In this document: one piece after another, positions 11,701-22,450 of the stretch | Layout: every line of letters starts with the position of its first letter | Numbering within the stretch: position 1 is the first letter of the stretch | DNA from: Holophagaceae bacterium | GTDB taxonomy: Bacteria > Acidobacteriota > Holophagae > Holophagales > Holophagaceae | Direction of reading: 5' to 3' | Length of the DNA stretch: 64,000 nucleotides | Assembly (NCBI GenBank): GCA_016722505.1 | Contig: JADKJH010000002.1 | Location: 523,374-587,373 of the forward strand | Notes under the pieces: generated by a model | Databases searched by the model: none | What the model was told of the DNA's origin: nothing | Seen by the model: only the letters and a program-made list of their open reading frames with translations | Program-made: the position numbers and the translations under genes

Positions 11701-14700
11701 CTAGGCGTCGATGGAAAAGGCTGAGTCTTCGCTTTCGAAGCTTGGGGTCAGTTCCTCACGGGTGAGCATTTCCACGTCGATGCAGAGCGCATTGAGCTCT
11801 TTCTTCACGACGTTGAAGCTTTCCGGAAGGCCCGGATCCTTGATGGTTTCGCCCTTGATGATGGCCTGATAGATCTGCGTCCGGCCGTGCATGTCGTCGG
11901 ACTTGTAGGTCAACAGTTCTTGAAGCACATGAGCCGCGCCATAGGCTTCCAAAGCCCACACTTCCATTTCTCCAAAACGCTGCCCGCCGAACTGGGCCTT
12001 GCCGCCCAAAGGCTGCTGCGTGATGAGCGAGTAGGGTCCAATGCTCCGGGCATGGATTTTGTTGTCGACAAGGTGGTGCAGTTTAAGCATATAGACGCAT
12101 CCGACGTTGACGGGCTGCTCGAAAGCTTCGCCAGTCATGCCATCGAACAGCAGGGTCTTGCCCGTGACGTCTGGACCGATCTTGCCGTTCTTCTCCCAAG
12201 CTTTTTTCAGGAAGTCCTTGATGTCGCCTTCACGGGCTCCATCAAACACAGGCGTGGAGAAATGCAGCCCCAGGGTCCGTCCGGCCCAACCCAAGTGGCA
12301 TTCGAGCACCTGCCCGATATTCATACGGGAAGGCACGCCCAGGGGGTTCAGCACGATGTCCACCTGCTGGCCGTTCGGCAGGTAGGGCATGTCTTCCACC
12401 GGCAGGATGCGGCTGACCACACCCTTGTTGCCGTGGCGGCCGGCCATCTTGTCGCCGACCTGGAGCTTCCTCTTGACGGCGACATAGCACTTCACGGTTT
12501 TGAGAACGCCGGGCATCAGCTCATCGCCCTTTTTCAGACGGTCCTCGCGCTCCGCGAGGATGTCGCGCAGCACTTTCAATTGGCTTTCGGTCTTGTCCAG
12601 AATGTCCAGGACCTGGGCTTCAAGGCGCTCTTTGCCGGCGGCCACGCTGATCTGGCGGAAGCGGTGGTAGGGGACGGCCTCCAGCATGTTCTGCGTGAGC
12701 TTTTTCTTGGGCAGGAAGCAATTCCTTGCCCTTGTCGTCCTTGAGCATCTCGCTCAGTTCCTTGCTCTTCAACAGGGCGACGATTTTCTTCTTGGCTTCG
12801 GCGCGGATGATCCGCTCTTCATCCTCGAGATCCTTTTCCCATTTCACGACCTGATCGTGCTCGATCGCCTGGGTGCGGAGATCCTTTTCCTGGCCCTTGC
12901 GGGTGAACACCTTGACATCCACCACGGTGCCTTCGATGCCCGGGGGCACCGTGAGGCTGGCGTCCTTAACGTCGCTGGCCTTCTCGCCGAAGATGGCGCG
13001 CAGGAGCTTTTCTTCGGGCGAAAGCACCGTCTCGCCCTTGGGCGTGACCTTGCCCACGAGGATGTCGCCGTGCCGGACGGTGGCGCCGATGCGGATGATG
13101 CCCGATTCATCGAGGTTCTTGAGCATCTCCTCACGGATCTGCGGGATGTCGCGGGTGATTTCTTCAGGGCCCAGCTTGGTGTCGCGGGCGTGGACTTCGA
13201 ATTCCTCGATGTGGATCGTCGTGTAGAGGTCTTCCTTGACGACGCGCTCGGAAATCAGGATGGCGTCCTCGAAGTTGTAACCGCGCCAGGGCATGTAGGC
13301 CACGACCAGGTTGCGGCCCAGGGCCAGTTCGCCGTGATCGGTGCAAGGGCCGTCCGCCAGGATCTGGTTGGCGGTGACGTACTCGCCCTTTTTCACGAGG
13401 GGGCGCTGGTTCAGGCAGGTGTTCTGGTTGGAGCGCGCGAACTTGGTGAGCGTGTAGATGTCCACGCCGCTTTCCACGCCCTCGGTTTCCGGATCGTCCT
13501 CGACGCGGACCACGATGCGGTTGGCATCCACGGTTTCAACGATGCCCGAGCGGCGGCAGATCACGCAGGCCCCGGAATCCTTGGCGGCGACATATTCCAT
13601 TCCAGTGCCCACGATCGGGGCTTCGGTGCGGATGAGGGGCACGGCCTGGCGCTGCATGTTCGCGCCCATGAGGGCCCGGTTCGCATCGTCATTCTCAAGG
13701 AAGGGAATGAGCGAAGCGGCGACTGAAACCACCTGCTTGGGAGACACGTCCATGAGCGTGACCTTGGCGCGCTCGACGATCTTGGTTTCACCGGCCTGAC
13801 GGGAAGTGACGTATTCATCCAGGATGTTGCCCTTGTCATCGACGGTGGCGTTGGCCTGCGCGATGATGTGCTCGTCTTCTTCCCATGCGCTCAGATAGAA
13901 CGCATGCATCTCGAATTTGGCGGGGCGCTTGCCCTCTTTTTCAAGCTTCTTGTTTTCCTTCTCCAGTTCGTCCAGGCGCACCACCTGCATGTATCCGAAT
14001 TTGGAATCGCCGACGCTCGTGACCTTGGCGAAGTTCACGATCTTGCCGTCTTCCACCTTGAGGTAGGGCGACTCGATGAATCCGTATTCGTTGATGCGGG
14101 CGTAGCAGGAGAGGGAAGAAATCAGGCCGATGTTCGGGCCTTCAGGGGTTTCGATGGGGCAGATGCGGCCGTAGTGGGACGTATGCACGTCGCGCACTTC
14201 GAAGCCCGCGCGGTCGCGGCTGAGGCCGCCCGGTCCAAGGGCCGAAAGGCGGCGCTTGTGGGTGATCTCGGAAAGAGGGATTCGTCTGGTCCATGAACTG
14301 CGAAAGCTGCGAGGAACCGAAGAATTCCTTCATGGCCGCGATGACGGGCTTGCTGTTGATGAGATCGTGGGCCTGAAGCGGCGAGTTGGGATCCTGGGCC
14401 ATGGAGAACTTCTCCTTGATGGCCCGCTGAACGCGGACCAGGCCCACGCGGAAGCAGTTTTCAAGCAATTCACCGACGGACCGCACGCGGCGGTTGCCCA
14501 GGTGGTCGATGTCGTCCGCGCGCACCGGGGCGATGTCGCCCATCTCCTGCCGGGTGGTGTCGTACTTCTTCAAGCGCAACAGGTAGTTGACGGTGTGGAC
14601 GAAATCATCCGTGCGCAGCGCACGGGCATCCATTTCGGTTTCCAGGGCCAGCTTGGCGTTGAGCTTGTGGCGGCCTACCTTGCTGAGATCATACTTCTGG

Positions 14701-16091
14701 GGATCGAAGAACATCCCGTAGAGCAGCTTCTTGCTGCTTTCCATGGTCGCGGGCTCGCCTGGGCGGATCTTCTTGAAGAGTTCCTTGGCGGCTTCCTCGG
14801 CATCCTCGGTATGGTCCTTCGTCAGGGTTTCACTGAAGACTTTTCCGGTCGCGTCCATTTCGGGGAAGCAGACTTCGAATTCGGTGACATTGCCGGCCTG
14901 GAACATTTCCAGGTGGGTCTGGAGGAATGGTTCGTTGGCCTCAAGCAACACTTCGCCAGTGTTCATGTTCACCACGTCATTCAACAGGACGGCGCCATCG
15001 AGGACATCGCGCTCCACAGCCACCTGCTTCACGCCAGCCTTCAGCATGTGCTCCAGCAGGCGCCGGCTTATCTTCTTGCCGGCGGCGACGATCACCGCCT
15101 TGGACTTGGGATCCTTCACGTCCTCGGTGGAAATGTGGCCCAGCATCAGGTCGCCAGGAACCATGCTGATCTTCGAGCCCTTCAGCACGAAGCGCGCGGG
15201 TGTGTAGAAACGGCGCAGCAACCCCTGGTTGTCCGCCATGTTCTCGTCGAAAAGCCCCAGGGCGCGCAGGAAGGTCGAGCCCAGGAATTTCCGCTTGCGG
15301 TCGATGCGCGCGTAGAGCAGGCCCTTGGCGTCCAACTCGAATTCGATCCAGGAACCACGGTAGGGAATGATCTGGGCGCTGTACTGGGTCTTATCCAGGG
15401 CTGATGGAGAAGAAGACGCCAGGGCTGCGATGCAACTGGCTCACGATCACGCGCTCGGTGCCATTGATGATGAAGGTGCCGCGATCGGTCATGGTCGGAA
15501 CATCGCCGAAATAGACCTCGGACTCCTGGCTCTGCTTGTAGCGGCGGTTGCCCTTGTCGTCCTTCTCGAACTGGTTCAGGCGCACGCGGATCTTGAGCGG
15601 GCTCGCCATGGTGGCGCCGCGCTCCACGCACTCTTCCATGCTCATCTTCGAATGCAGGCTCACCGGCTCGCTGCACACGTCGCAGATGGTCGCGGCGTTC
15701 TTGTTGCGCGTGCCGCACTTGGGGCAGTCCACCGAAGGATCCTTCGGGTGGTCCGTCACGATGCTGTGGTTGCAATTCCGGCAAACCGTCCGCAGGTGCT
15801 CGAGGCCCACGAATTTCTGGCACTTGCAGGCCCAATGGCCAACGGTGTAATCCAGGAATTCGATTTCCAGCGTGGCATCGGATCCGTCCGCGTTTTTCCG
15901 TTCTGCACCGGGAACATGGATTCAAAAACCGATTTGAGGCCGCGGACTTCCCGCTCGCCATGGAGCAGGTTCATCTGGAGGAATTCGTCGTAGCTCCGCT
16001 TCTGGATGTCGATGAGATTCGGGATGGGTACCAGAGAGCGGATCTTGGAGAAATTATGTCGCTGGCGGTAGATGTTCTGTTGAACGCTCAT
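11701..16091 (-). CDS. rpoB: DNA-directed RNA polymerase subunit beta, with four frame breaks
   Basis: The full RpoB sequence can be read from MSVQQNIYRQRHNFSKIRSL (16091) to the C-terminus at 11701, but only by switching frame four times: in a T5 run at 15893-15897 (one base missing), near 15400 (one missing), near 14278 (one extra) and near 12715 (one extra). Conserved stretches are present on both sides of each break, including GTFIINGTERVIVSQLHRSPG and PIETPEGPNIGLI. About 60 extra residues with four Cys pairs (15646-15840) interrupt the N-terminal lobe where other bacteria have only a few residues. The gene is essential, so the breaks are probably assembly errors; the insert, being in frame, looks real. 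Confidence 0.9.
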
Positions 16092-16436
16092 GGGTCACTC
16101 CAGGGGAGCTGCAAAAATCGAGATGCCAATATCAAATTTTCTAGCTGAACGGGCTAATGCTTGTTTTATTGCAGATATGCCGAAGGCCAGCCCCAGACCT
16201 GCAGCACCGCTGCGTCGGAGACCGGCTCGAAAGGGATGGTTCGGGTGTGCTTCGATCGTCGCAACCGGGGCCTTTTCGGAGTTACTTAAGTGGGTCGAGT
16301 GCCGGAGCACTCGAGTAGCTCGAACGGGGGGACCGAGTTCGGGCGTAAGGAATAAGCATACCACTTCAATCGAAAGACGCAAAGCGTGAAGGGTCCTGCT
16401 GACCCCTCACGCTTGTAAGTCTTCCAGATAAACTGG
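16092..16436. other. rplL-rpoB intergenic region with hairpins
   Basis: No gene is seen in these 345 bases. There is a hairpin just after rplL (16382-16414), a 7-bp stem CGAGTGC/GCACTCG at 16296-16313, and an AT-rich stretch near 16125-16165 that could carry an rpoB promoter. The spacing and the hairpin suggest attenuation between the ribosomal genes and rpoBC, as known in other bacteria. Confidence 0.5.
16382..16414 (-). terminator. Attenuator-like hairpin after rplL
   Basis: Stem AAGCGTGA/TCACGCTT continued by GGGTC/GACCC, 23 bp after the rplL stop. There is no strong U-tract, so partial termination (attenuation) before rpoBC is the likely role. Confidence 0.55.
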
Positions 16437-16814
16437 TTACTTGATGGTAACTTTGGCGCCAGCAGCTTCAAGCTTTTCCTTGATCTTGGTGGCTTCTTCC
16501 TTGGATGCGCCTTCCTTGACAACCTTGGGGGCGGCATCCACCAAGTCCTTGGCTTCTTTGAGGCCCAGGCCGGCGACGATCTCGCGGATCGCCTTGATGA
16601 CGTTCAACTTGTTGGCGCCACATTCCGTGAGCTCAACGTTGAACTCGGTCTGCTCTTCGACAGCGGGGCCGGCAGCTGCGCCGCCAGCGGCGGGGGCAGC
16701 CATGGCGGCGGCGGAGACGCCGAAGCGCTCCTCAAGGGCCTTCACGAGGTTGGCCAAGTCGAGAACGGTCATTCCTTCAATTTCCTGGATCAGTTGATCT
16801 GCGGTGAGAGCCAT
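16437..16814 (-). CDS. rplL: 50S ribosomal protein L7/L12
   Basis: 125 residues, normal length. It has the N-terminal dimerisation helix (LIQEIEGMTVLDLANLVKAL), an Ala/Gly-rich hinge (MAAPAAGGAAAGPA) and the factor-binding C-terminal domain ending KEKLEAAGAKVTIK. It forms the stalk that recruits translation GTPases such as the EF-G and EF-Tu encoded nearby. It follows rplJ by 61 bp. Confidence 0.97.
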   Translation of the reverse strand: MALTADQLIQEIEGMTVLDLANLVKALEERFGVSAAAMAAPAAGGAAAGPAVEEQTEFNVELTECGANKLNVIKAIREIVAGLGLKEAKDLVDAAPKVVKEGASKEEATKIKEKLEAAGAKVTIK

Positions 16815-16875
16815 TTGATTCTCCTATGATTCAAAAAATAATAAGTTCGGTTTAGGGGAAATGGGGGAGCGGGGA

Positions 16876-17367
16876 TTAGGCCGCGCTCTCCTTTTGCTTG
16901 CGAATGCCGTCAAGGACGATGGCCAAGCCTGAAATCGGGTACTGCATGAGATAGAGCAGTTTGCTGATAAGCACTTCGCGGCTGGGAAGCTCGGCCAGGG
17001 CCTGGAGCTCCTTGGCGCTGAGGGGCTTGCCATCCATGATGGCGGCCTTGAATGTGACAGCCGGGTTGTCCTTCAGGAAACCCTGCACTGCCTTCGCCAA
17101 AGCGATGGCATCCTGATTGGTGCTGGCGACCGCCGAAGCGCCCTGGAATTTCTCGGCGAAGCTTTCGAACGCCGTGTCTTTCACCGCCAGGCGGAGCAAC
17201 GTGTTTTTGGACACCCTGTATTGGCTCTTGCTGTCGCGGATGGACTTGCGGAACGCAGTGTCCTTGACAACGTTAAGGCCCTTGAATTCAACAACTACCG
17301 CGGTCGTGGCCGAGGAGAAGGTGCCCTTGAGCAACGCGACTTCAGAGATTTTCTTGTTCTTTTCCAT
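16876..17367 (-). CDS. rplJ: 50S ribosomal protein L10
   Basis: 163 residues starting MEKNKKISEVALLKGTFSSA. L10 is the base of the L7/L12 stalk; the C-terminal helix that holds the L12 dimers is present. Conserved motifs include VVEFKGLNV near residue 25 and YRVSKNTLLRLA near 51. It lies 11 bp after rplA, so the genes are co-transcribed. Confidence 0.96.
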   Translation of the reverse strand: MEKNKKISEVALLKGTFSSATTAVVVEFKGLNVVKDTAFRKSIRDSKSQYRVSKNTLLRLAVKDTAFESFAEKFQGASAVASTNQDAIALAKAVQGFLKDNPAVTFKAAIMDGKPLSAKELQALAELPSREVLISKLLYLMQYPISGLAIVLDGIRKQKESAA

Positions 17368-17378
17368 ATCTGCCCCCT

Positions 17379-18071
17379 TTACTTCTCAGCCAGAGCGGCT
17401 GTGACGGTGATGGAGGGACCCATGGTCGAAGCCAAGTGGATGGCCTTGACGTATTTCCCTTTGGCAGCGGAAGGCTTGGCCTTCATGACAGCTTCCATCA
17501 GGGCTTGGGCATTTTCTTGCAGCTTTTCAACGCCAAAGGACAGCTTTCCGACTCCGGCGTGGATGATGCCGGTCTTGTCCACGCGGTATTCCACCTTGCC
17601 GGCCTTGATCTCTTTGATGGCCTTGGCAACGTCGAAGGTGACGGTGCCGGTCTTGGGGTTCGGCATGAGGCCGCGAGGGCCCAACACCTTGCCCAGGCGT
17701 CCGACGCCCTTCATCATGTCCGGGGTCGCCACCAGCGCGTCGAAATCCAAGAATCCGCCAGCGATCTTTTCGACTAGATCGTCACCGCCGACCACTTCCG
17801 CGCCCGCAGCTTCTGCGTCCTTGATCTTTTCGCCCTGGGCGATGACCGCCACCCGCATCGTTCTGCCCGTGCCGTGAGGCAGGACAATCGTTCCACGGAC
17901 CATCTGGTCCGCGTGACGGGGGTCAACGCCGAGCCGCATGTGAACCTCGACCGTCTCATCGAACTTGGCAAAGGCCGCGTCCTTGATAACAGTGAGAGCT
18001 TCTTTCAGCTCGTAGGGACGATCTTCGATCTTGGCCGCGGCAGCCCGGTATTTCTTTCCGGTTTTTGCCAT
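17379..18071 (-). CDS. rplA: 50S ribosomal protein L1
   Basis: 230 residues starting MAKTGKKYRAAAAKIEDRPY, with the L1 signature KVLGPRGLMPNPKTGTV near 130. L1 binds 23S rRNA at the mobile E-site stalk and in other bacteria represses its own operon mRNA. Located between rplK and rplJ as usual. Confidence 0.97.
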   Translation of the reverse strand: MAKTGKKYRAAAAKIEDRPYELKEALTVIKDAAFAKFDETVEVHMRLGVDPRHADQMVRGTIVLPHGTGRTMRVAVIAQGEKIKDAEAAGAEVVGGDDLVEKIAGGFLDFDALVATPDMMKGVGRLGKVLGPRGLMPNPKTGTVTFDVAKAIKEIKAGKVEYRVDKTGIIHAGVGKLSFGVEKLQENAQALMEAVMKAKPSAAKGKYVKAIHLASTMGPSITVTAALAEK

Positions 18072-18159
18072 GTTGGCTCCTATCTTTGATCTCCCGCGAG
18101 AACGGTCGCGGTGGCCGGGGATTCAGCACGATGCCTCATCACCATTGAATGAAAAAAAA

Positions 18160-18591
18160 CTAATCGACAACCTCGACGCCCATGGAGCGCGCGGAGCCGG
18201 CGATGGAGCGCATGGCGGCCTCCAGGCTGCCGGCATTCAGATCGGGCATCTTCACCTTGGCGATCTCTTCGATCTGCTTGCTGGTGATCTTCCCGACTTT
18301 CTGCTTGTTGGGGGTGGGGCTGCCCTTGTCGAGGCCGAGCTTTTTCATGATCAGCACCGCAGCGGGAGGCGTCTTCAGAATGAAGCTGAAGGAGCGGTCG
18401 GCATAAACGGTGATGACCACGGGCAGGGTCGTGCCCTTTTCAACGGAGGTCACGGATTTCGCATTGAACTGCTTCACGAATTCCATGATGTTGACGCCAT
18501 GCTGGCCAAGGGCCGGGCCGACGGGAGGAGCCGGTGTGGCTTCGCCCGCGGGCAGTTGCAGCTTGATGTAGCCGGTGATTTTCTTTGCCAT
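18160..18591 (-). CDS. rplK: 50S ribosomal protein L11
   Basis: 143 residues starting MAKKITGYIKLQLPAGEA, with PPVGPALGQHGVNIMEFVKQ and the C-terminal rRNA-binding domain. L11 forms part of the GTPase-associated centre. The 88-bp gap to rplA and 112 bp from nusG could hold a leader regulated by L1. Confidence 0.97.
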   Translation of the reverse strand: MAKKITGYIKLQLPAGEATPAPPVGPALGQHGVNIMEFVKQFNAKSVTSVEKGTTLPVVITVYADRSFSFILKTPPAAVLIMKKLGLDKGSPTPNKQKVGKITSKQIEEIAKVKMPDLNAGSLEAAMRSIAGSARSMGVEVVD

Positions 18592-18703
18592 TGGATTTCT
18601 TCCTTTTCCGCGACTGATTCCGGCACATGCCGGCGACTGCCGCCTTTAAGGGTGGGGCGCATGGATTAGCGCTTTTCCACCTGACGTGTTGTTGGGCTTG
18701 AAA

Positions 18704-19357
18704 CTAGCGTTTCTCGACCTGGATGAAATCAAGTTCCACGGGGGTGCTGCGTCCGAACACCGTCACCATCACCTTGATGGTGGAGCGCTCTTCGTGGACC
18801 TCATCGACATCCCCTTCAAAGTTTGCGAAGGGGCCATCTATGATACGGACCTTTTCGCCCTTTTCAAAGTGGTATTTCGGCTTGGGCTTCTCTTGGGTCT
18901 CTTCCTGGTGGTTCATGATCTGCCGGACTTCTTCATCCGTGAGCGGCGTGGGGCGTTTCTTGTTGGCGCCCACGAAACTCGTCACCTTCGGAGTGTTGCG
19001 GACCAGATGCCAGTCCGCGTCTTCCATCTCGAAACTGTTGCCCTTCTTGGACACGGCGATTTGCACAAGCAGGTATCCAGGGAAGGATTTGCGCTTCTTG
19101 ATGACGCGCTCCTTGCGGCCGGACTTGGCGTCCACCTTCATTTCTTCGTAAGTCTCTTCGGGGATCTGGATATCGCCAAAATGCTCATCCCGTTCTTCCA
19201 TCTTGATGCGCTGGCGCAGATGGGTCATCACCTTGGCTTCATAGCCGGAATAGGTATGGATGATGAACCAGGCGAGCCGCCGCTCTGGAGTTCCAGCCTC
19301 GGTGCTCCCAGCATCCTGGGTCGCAGGTAACGCGGACATGTCTGCCATCTCGGTCAT
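18704..19357 (-). CDS. nusG: Transcription termination/antitermination factor NusG
   Basis: 217 residues. The NGN domain begins WFIIHTYSGYEAKV near residue 30 and carries FPGYLLVQ near 93; the C-terminal KOW domain has GEKVRIIDGPFANFEG near 168. It binds RNA polymerase and couples it to ribosomes and Rho. The first 28 residues are a non-conserved extension, and a later start is not obvious. It follows secE by 12 bp. Confidence 0.96.
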   Translation of the reverse strand: MTEMADMSALPATQDAGSTEAGTPERRLAWFIIHTYSGYEAKVMTHLRQRIKMEERDEHFGDIQIPEETYEEMKVDAKSGRKERVIKKRKSFPGYLLVQIAVSKKGNSFEMEDADWHLVRNTPKVTSFVGANKKRPTPLTDEEVRQIMNHQEETQEKPKPKYHFEKGEKVRIIDGPFANFEGDVDEVHEERSTIKVMVTVFGRSTPVELDFIQVEKR

Positions 19358-19369
19358 CCTAGGCCTCCA

Positions 19370-19561
19370 TCAATGGGTGGGGATGATGAACTTCAGCAGC
19401 CTGGCGATCCCAAGATCCGCGCCCCAAAGAAATAGCCCCACAACGATCGAGAGAATGACCACGGACCAGGTGTAACGGACCACCTTTTCCTTTTTTGGCC
19501 AGTCCACGCGATTTAGCTCAGCAAAGAGCTCTTGGGCCTGTGACTTGAGGGTCGAAATCAA
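19370..19561 (-). CDS. secE: Preprotein translocase subunit SecE
   Basis: 63 residues. The start is TTG at 19561, chosen because GGAG lies six bases upstream and the conserved part begins at once (ISTLKSQAQELFAELNRVDW). It has the amphipathic segment with WPKKEKVVRYT followed by one transmembrane helix (VVILSIVVGLFLWGADLGI). It clamps SecY in the inner membrane. The frame is open far upstream, but that part overlaps a terminator and tRNA-Trp and cannot be coding. Confidence 0.9.
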   Translation of the reverse strand: MISTLKSQAQELFAELNRVDWPKKEKVVRYTWSVVILSIVVGLFLWGADLGIARLLKFIIPTH

Positions 19562-19592
19562 TGGATGCTCCAGGAAGAAGTGCCTTCGCAAG

Positions 19593-19624
19593 AAAAACGT
19601 GGCCCCAGCGGTTTGCTGGGGCCA
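19593..19624 (-). terminator. Intrinsic terminator between tRNA-Trp and secE
   Basis: 10-bp stem TGGCCCCAGC/GCTGGGGCCA with a 5-base loop; on the minus strand it is followed by CGTTTTTC. It would end the tRNA-Trp transcript, or act as an attenuator before secE-nusG. Confidence 0.8.
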
Positions 19625-19635
19625 GACCAGAGTGG

Positions 19636-19708
19636 CAGGGGAGACAGGGATCGAACCTGCGACCGACGGATTTGGAGTCCGCAACTCTACCAGCTGAGCT
19701 ACTCCCCT
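19636..19708 (-). tRNA. tRNA-Trp (CCA)
   Basis: Cloverleaf read on the minus strand: acceptor AGGGGAG/CTCCCCT, D-arm AGCTCAGCTGGTAGAG, anticodon loop CTCCAAA giving CCA, and T-arm GGTTCGATCC. 73 nt with no encoded CCA tail. Placed between rpmG and secE, a common bacterial arrangement. Confidence 0.95.
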
Positions 19709-19779
19709 AGCGAAGAACCGGGTTGCGCGCCCTTAAGGGCGGGAAGGACTGATACGGCAGCCCGGGGTGGAACTATAAC

Positions 19780-19929
19780 CTACTTGGCTTCGCGATGGAG
19801 GGTGCGCTTGCCGTCGAAACGGCAGAATTTCTGGATCTCCAGCTTGCCCGTGGTGGTGCGCTTGTTCTTGGTGGTGCTGTAGTTCTTGCGCTTGCACTCG
19901 GTGCATTGCAGGTGAACGATCTCGCGCAT
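19780..19929 (-). CDS. rpmG: 50S ribosomal protein L33
   Basis: 49 residues: MREIVHLQCTECKRKNYSTT, then KNKRTTTGKLEIQKFC and ending KRTLHREAK. The first Cys pair (CTEC) is kept, but the second pair is reduced to one Cys (KFCRFD), so this is an intermediate between zinc-binding and zinc-free L33. AGGAGG precedes the ATG. It follows tuf by 48 bp. Confidence 0.93.
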   Translation of the reverse strand: MREIVHLQCTECKRKNYSTTKNKRTTTGKLEIQKFCRFDGKRTLHREAK

Positions 19930-19977
19930 ATTAACCTCCTTTTGAGACGCGGGCGGGACCCGCGAATGTATTCAGCC

Positions 19978-21171
<1,194 letters not shown>

Positions 21172-21229
21172 GGGTGCCTCCTGAAGGTTATTGGTTGGAG
21201 TGGGTAAAAAGGGGTGGATGCGAAAGTGG

Positions 21230-21301
<72 letters not shown>

Positions 21302-21333
21302 TTAACTTTGTTGAGCGTGACGCTAATAGATGG

Positions 21334-21406
<73 letters not shown>

Positions 21407-21445
21407 TTTGTCTGGTACGGAATCAGCACTTAAAAAAAGCGCTGG

Positions 21446-21529
21446 TGCCGAGAGAAGGATTCGAACCTTCGTAACGCGTTGCGTGGCAGATTTACAGTCT
21501 GCTGCCATTAACCACTCGGCCATCTCGGC
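21446..21529 (-). tRNA. tRNA-Tyr (GTA)
   Basis: 84-nt class II tRNA on the minus strand: acceptor GCCGAGA/TCTCGGC, anticodon stem GCAGA/TCTGC with loop CTGTAAA giving GTA, a long variable arm, and T-loop GTTCGAATC. It is first in the tRNA-tuf transcript. Confidence 0.95.
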
Positions 21530-21643
21530 ATTCCGTTGTCAAACTTAAGCGCCCGGACCTCCTGACGGAGGATCCAGCAAGCCCCAATCAAGCCTTCGAA
21601 AAAGTGCTCTGCAAGGCAGGGCTTTCCTGAATAGGGAACCCCG

Positions 21644-21673
21644 AATGTATCACGGGAAAAGCGATCACTCCAA
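21644..21673 (-). promoter_or_regulatory. Candidate promoter of the tRNA-Tyr/Gly/Thr-tuf operon
   Basis: On the minus strand TTGGAG and, after 18 bases, TACATT preceded by TGA (extended -10). It lies about 115 bp upstream of tRNA-Tyr in a 192-bp gene-free stretch. The match to consensus is only moderate. Confidence 0.3.
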
Positions 21674-21721
21674 CAAAAAATTCCAACGACGGCCGATGGA
21701 TGATTCGACCACCGGATTTCT

Positions 21722-22450
21722 CTAGGGGTGCTCGCGCATGGCGAGCACACGGAAAAGACAGATGGCCGCGGTCGCGGAGACATTCAGGCTTTCGATGCCC
21801 CCAGGCATGGGAATTTCAAGCAGCTGGTCGCATCGTTCGGAAATTTTTTGATGCAGGCCATCTCCTTCAGAACCCAGCACCAGCGCAGTTGGGCCGCTGA
21901 AGGATTCACTGCGGTAATCCCTGCTTTTGGGTCCCGCCGCCAGTCCGTAGATCCATACCCCGGCTTCTTTCAGGTCGTCCAGGGCACGACCGAGATTCAC
22001 CACGCGGACCAATGGGACGCGTCCCGCGGTGCCCGCGCTGGCACGCACCACCGTATCGTTCACCTGGGCCGAGCGACGTTCGGGAAAAACGATGCCATCC
22101 ACAGCTGCGCCTGCGGCGGAACGCAATATGGCCCCCAGGTTGTGGGGATCGGTGATTCCATCCAGCACGAGCACCAACGCCGAATTTCCACGTTCCCGGA
22201 CGCGATCCAATAGCACCGGCATTTCCTGCAAGCGAAGGGCGGCGCCTTCTCCCAGGACACCCTGGTGGCGACCGCCTTCGGCCCGGCGGTCCAGGCTTTC
22301 CATGGGCTCTTGGTGGACCACCGCGCCAGCATCGCGCGCGGCTTCTCGAAGGCTTGCGAAGCGGCCCCAGACCGCCGGCGCTAGGCGAAGCACATGGAGT
22401 TCACCACGCCCTAGTGCTTCCTCGCATGCATGGGGCCCCAGAAAACGCAT
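21722..22450 (-). CDS. rlmB: 23S rRNA (guanosine-2'-O-)-methyltransferase RlmB / TrmH-family SPOUT protein
   Basis: 242 residues. An N-terminal substrate-binding domain (to about 80) precedes a SPOUT methyltransferase domain with the three family motifs: VLDGITDPHNLGAILRSA near 93, LVLGSEGDGL near 193 and IPMPGGIESLNVSATAAI near 213. It uses S-adenosylmethionine to methylate the ribose of a guanosine in 23S rRNA. The start codon overlaps the stop of the porin gene (TGATG), so they are translationally coupled. Confidence 0.9.
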   Translation of the reverse strand: MRFLGPHACEEALGRGELHVLRLAPAVWGRFASLREAARDAGAVVHQEPMESLDRRAEGGRHQGVLGEGAALRLQEMPVLLDRVRERGNSALVLVLDGITDPHNLGAILRSAAGAAVDGIVFPERRSAQVNDTVVRASAGTAGRVPLVRVVNLGRALDDLKEAGVWIYGLAAGPKSRDYRSESFSGPTALVLGSEGDGLHQKISERCDQLLEIPMPGGIESLNVSATAAICLFRVLAMREHP

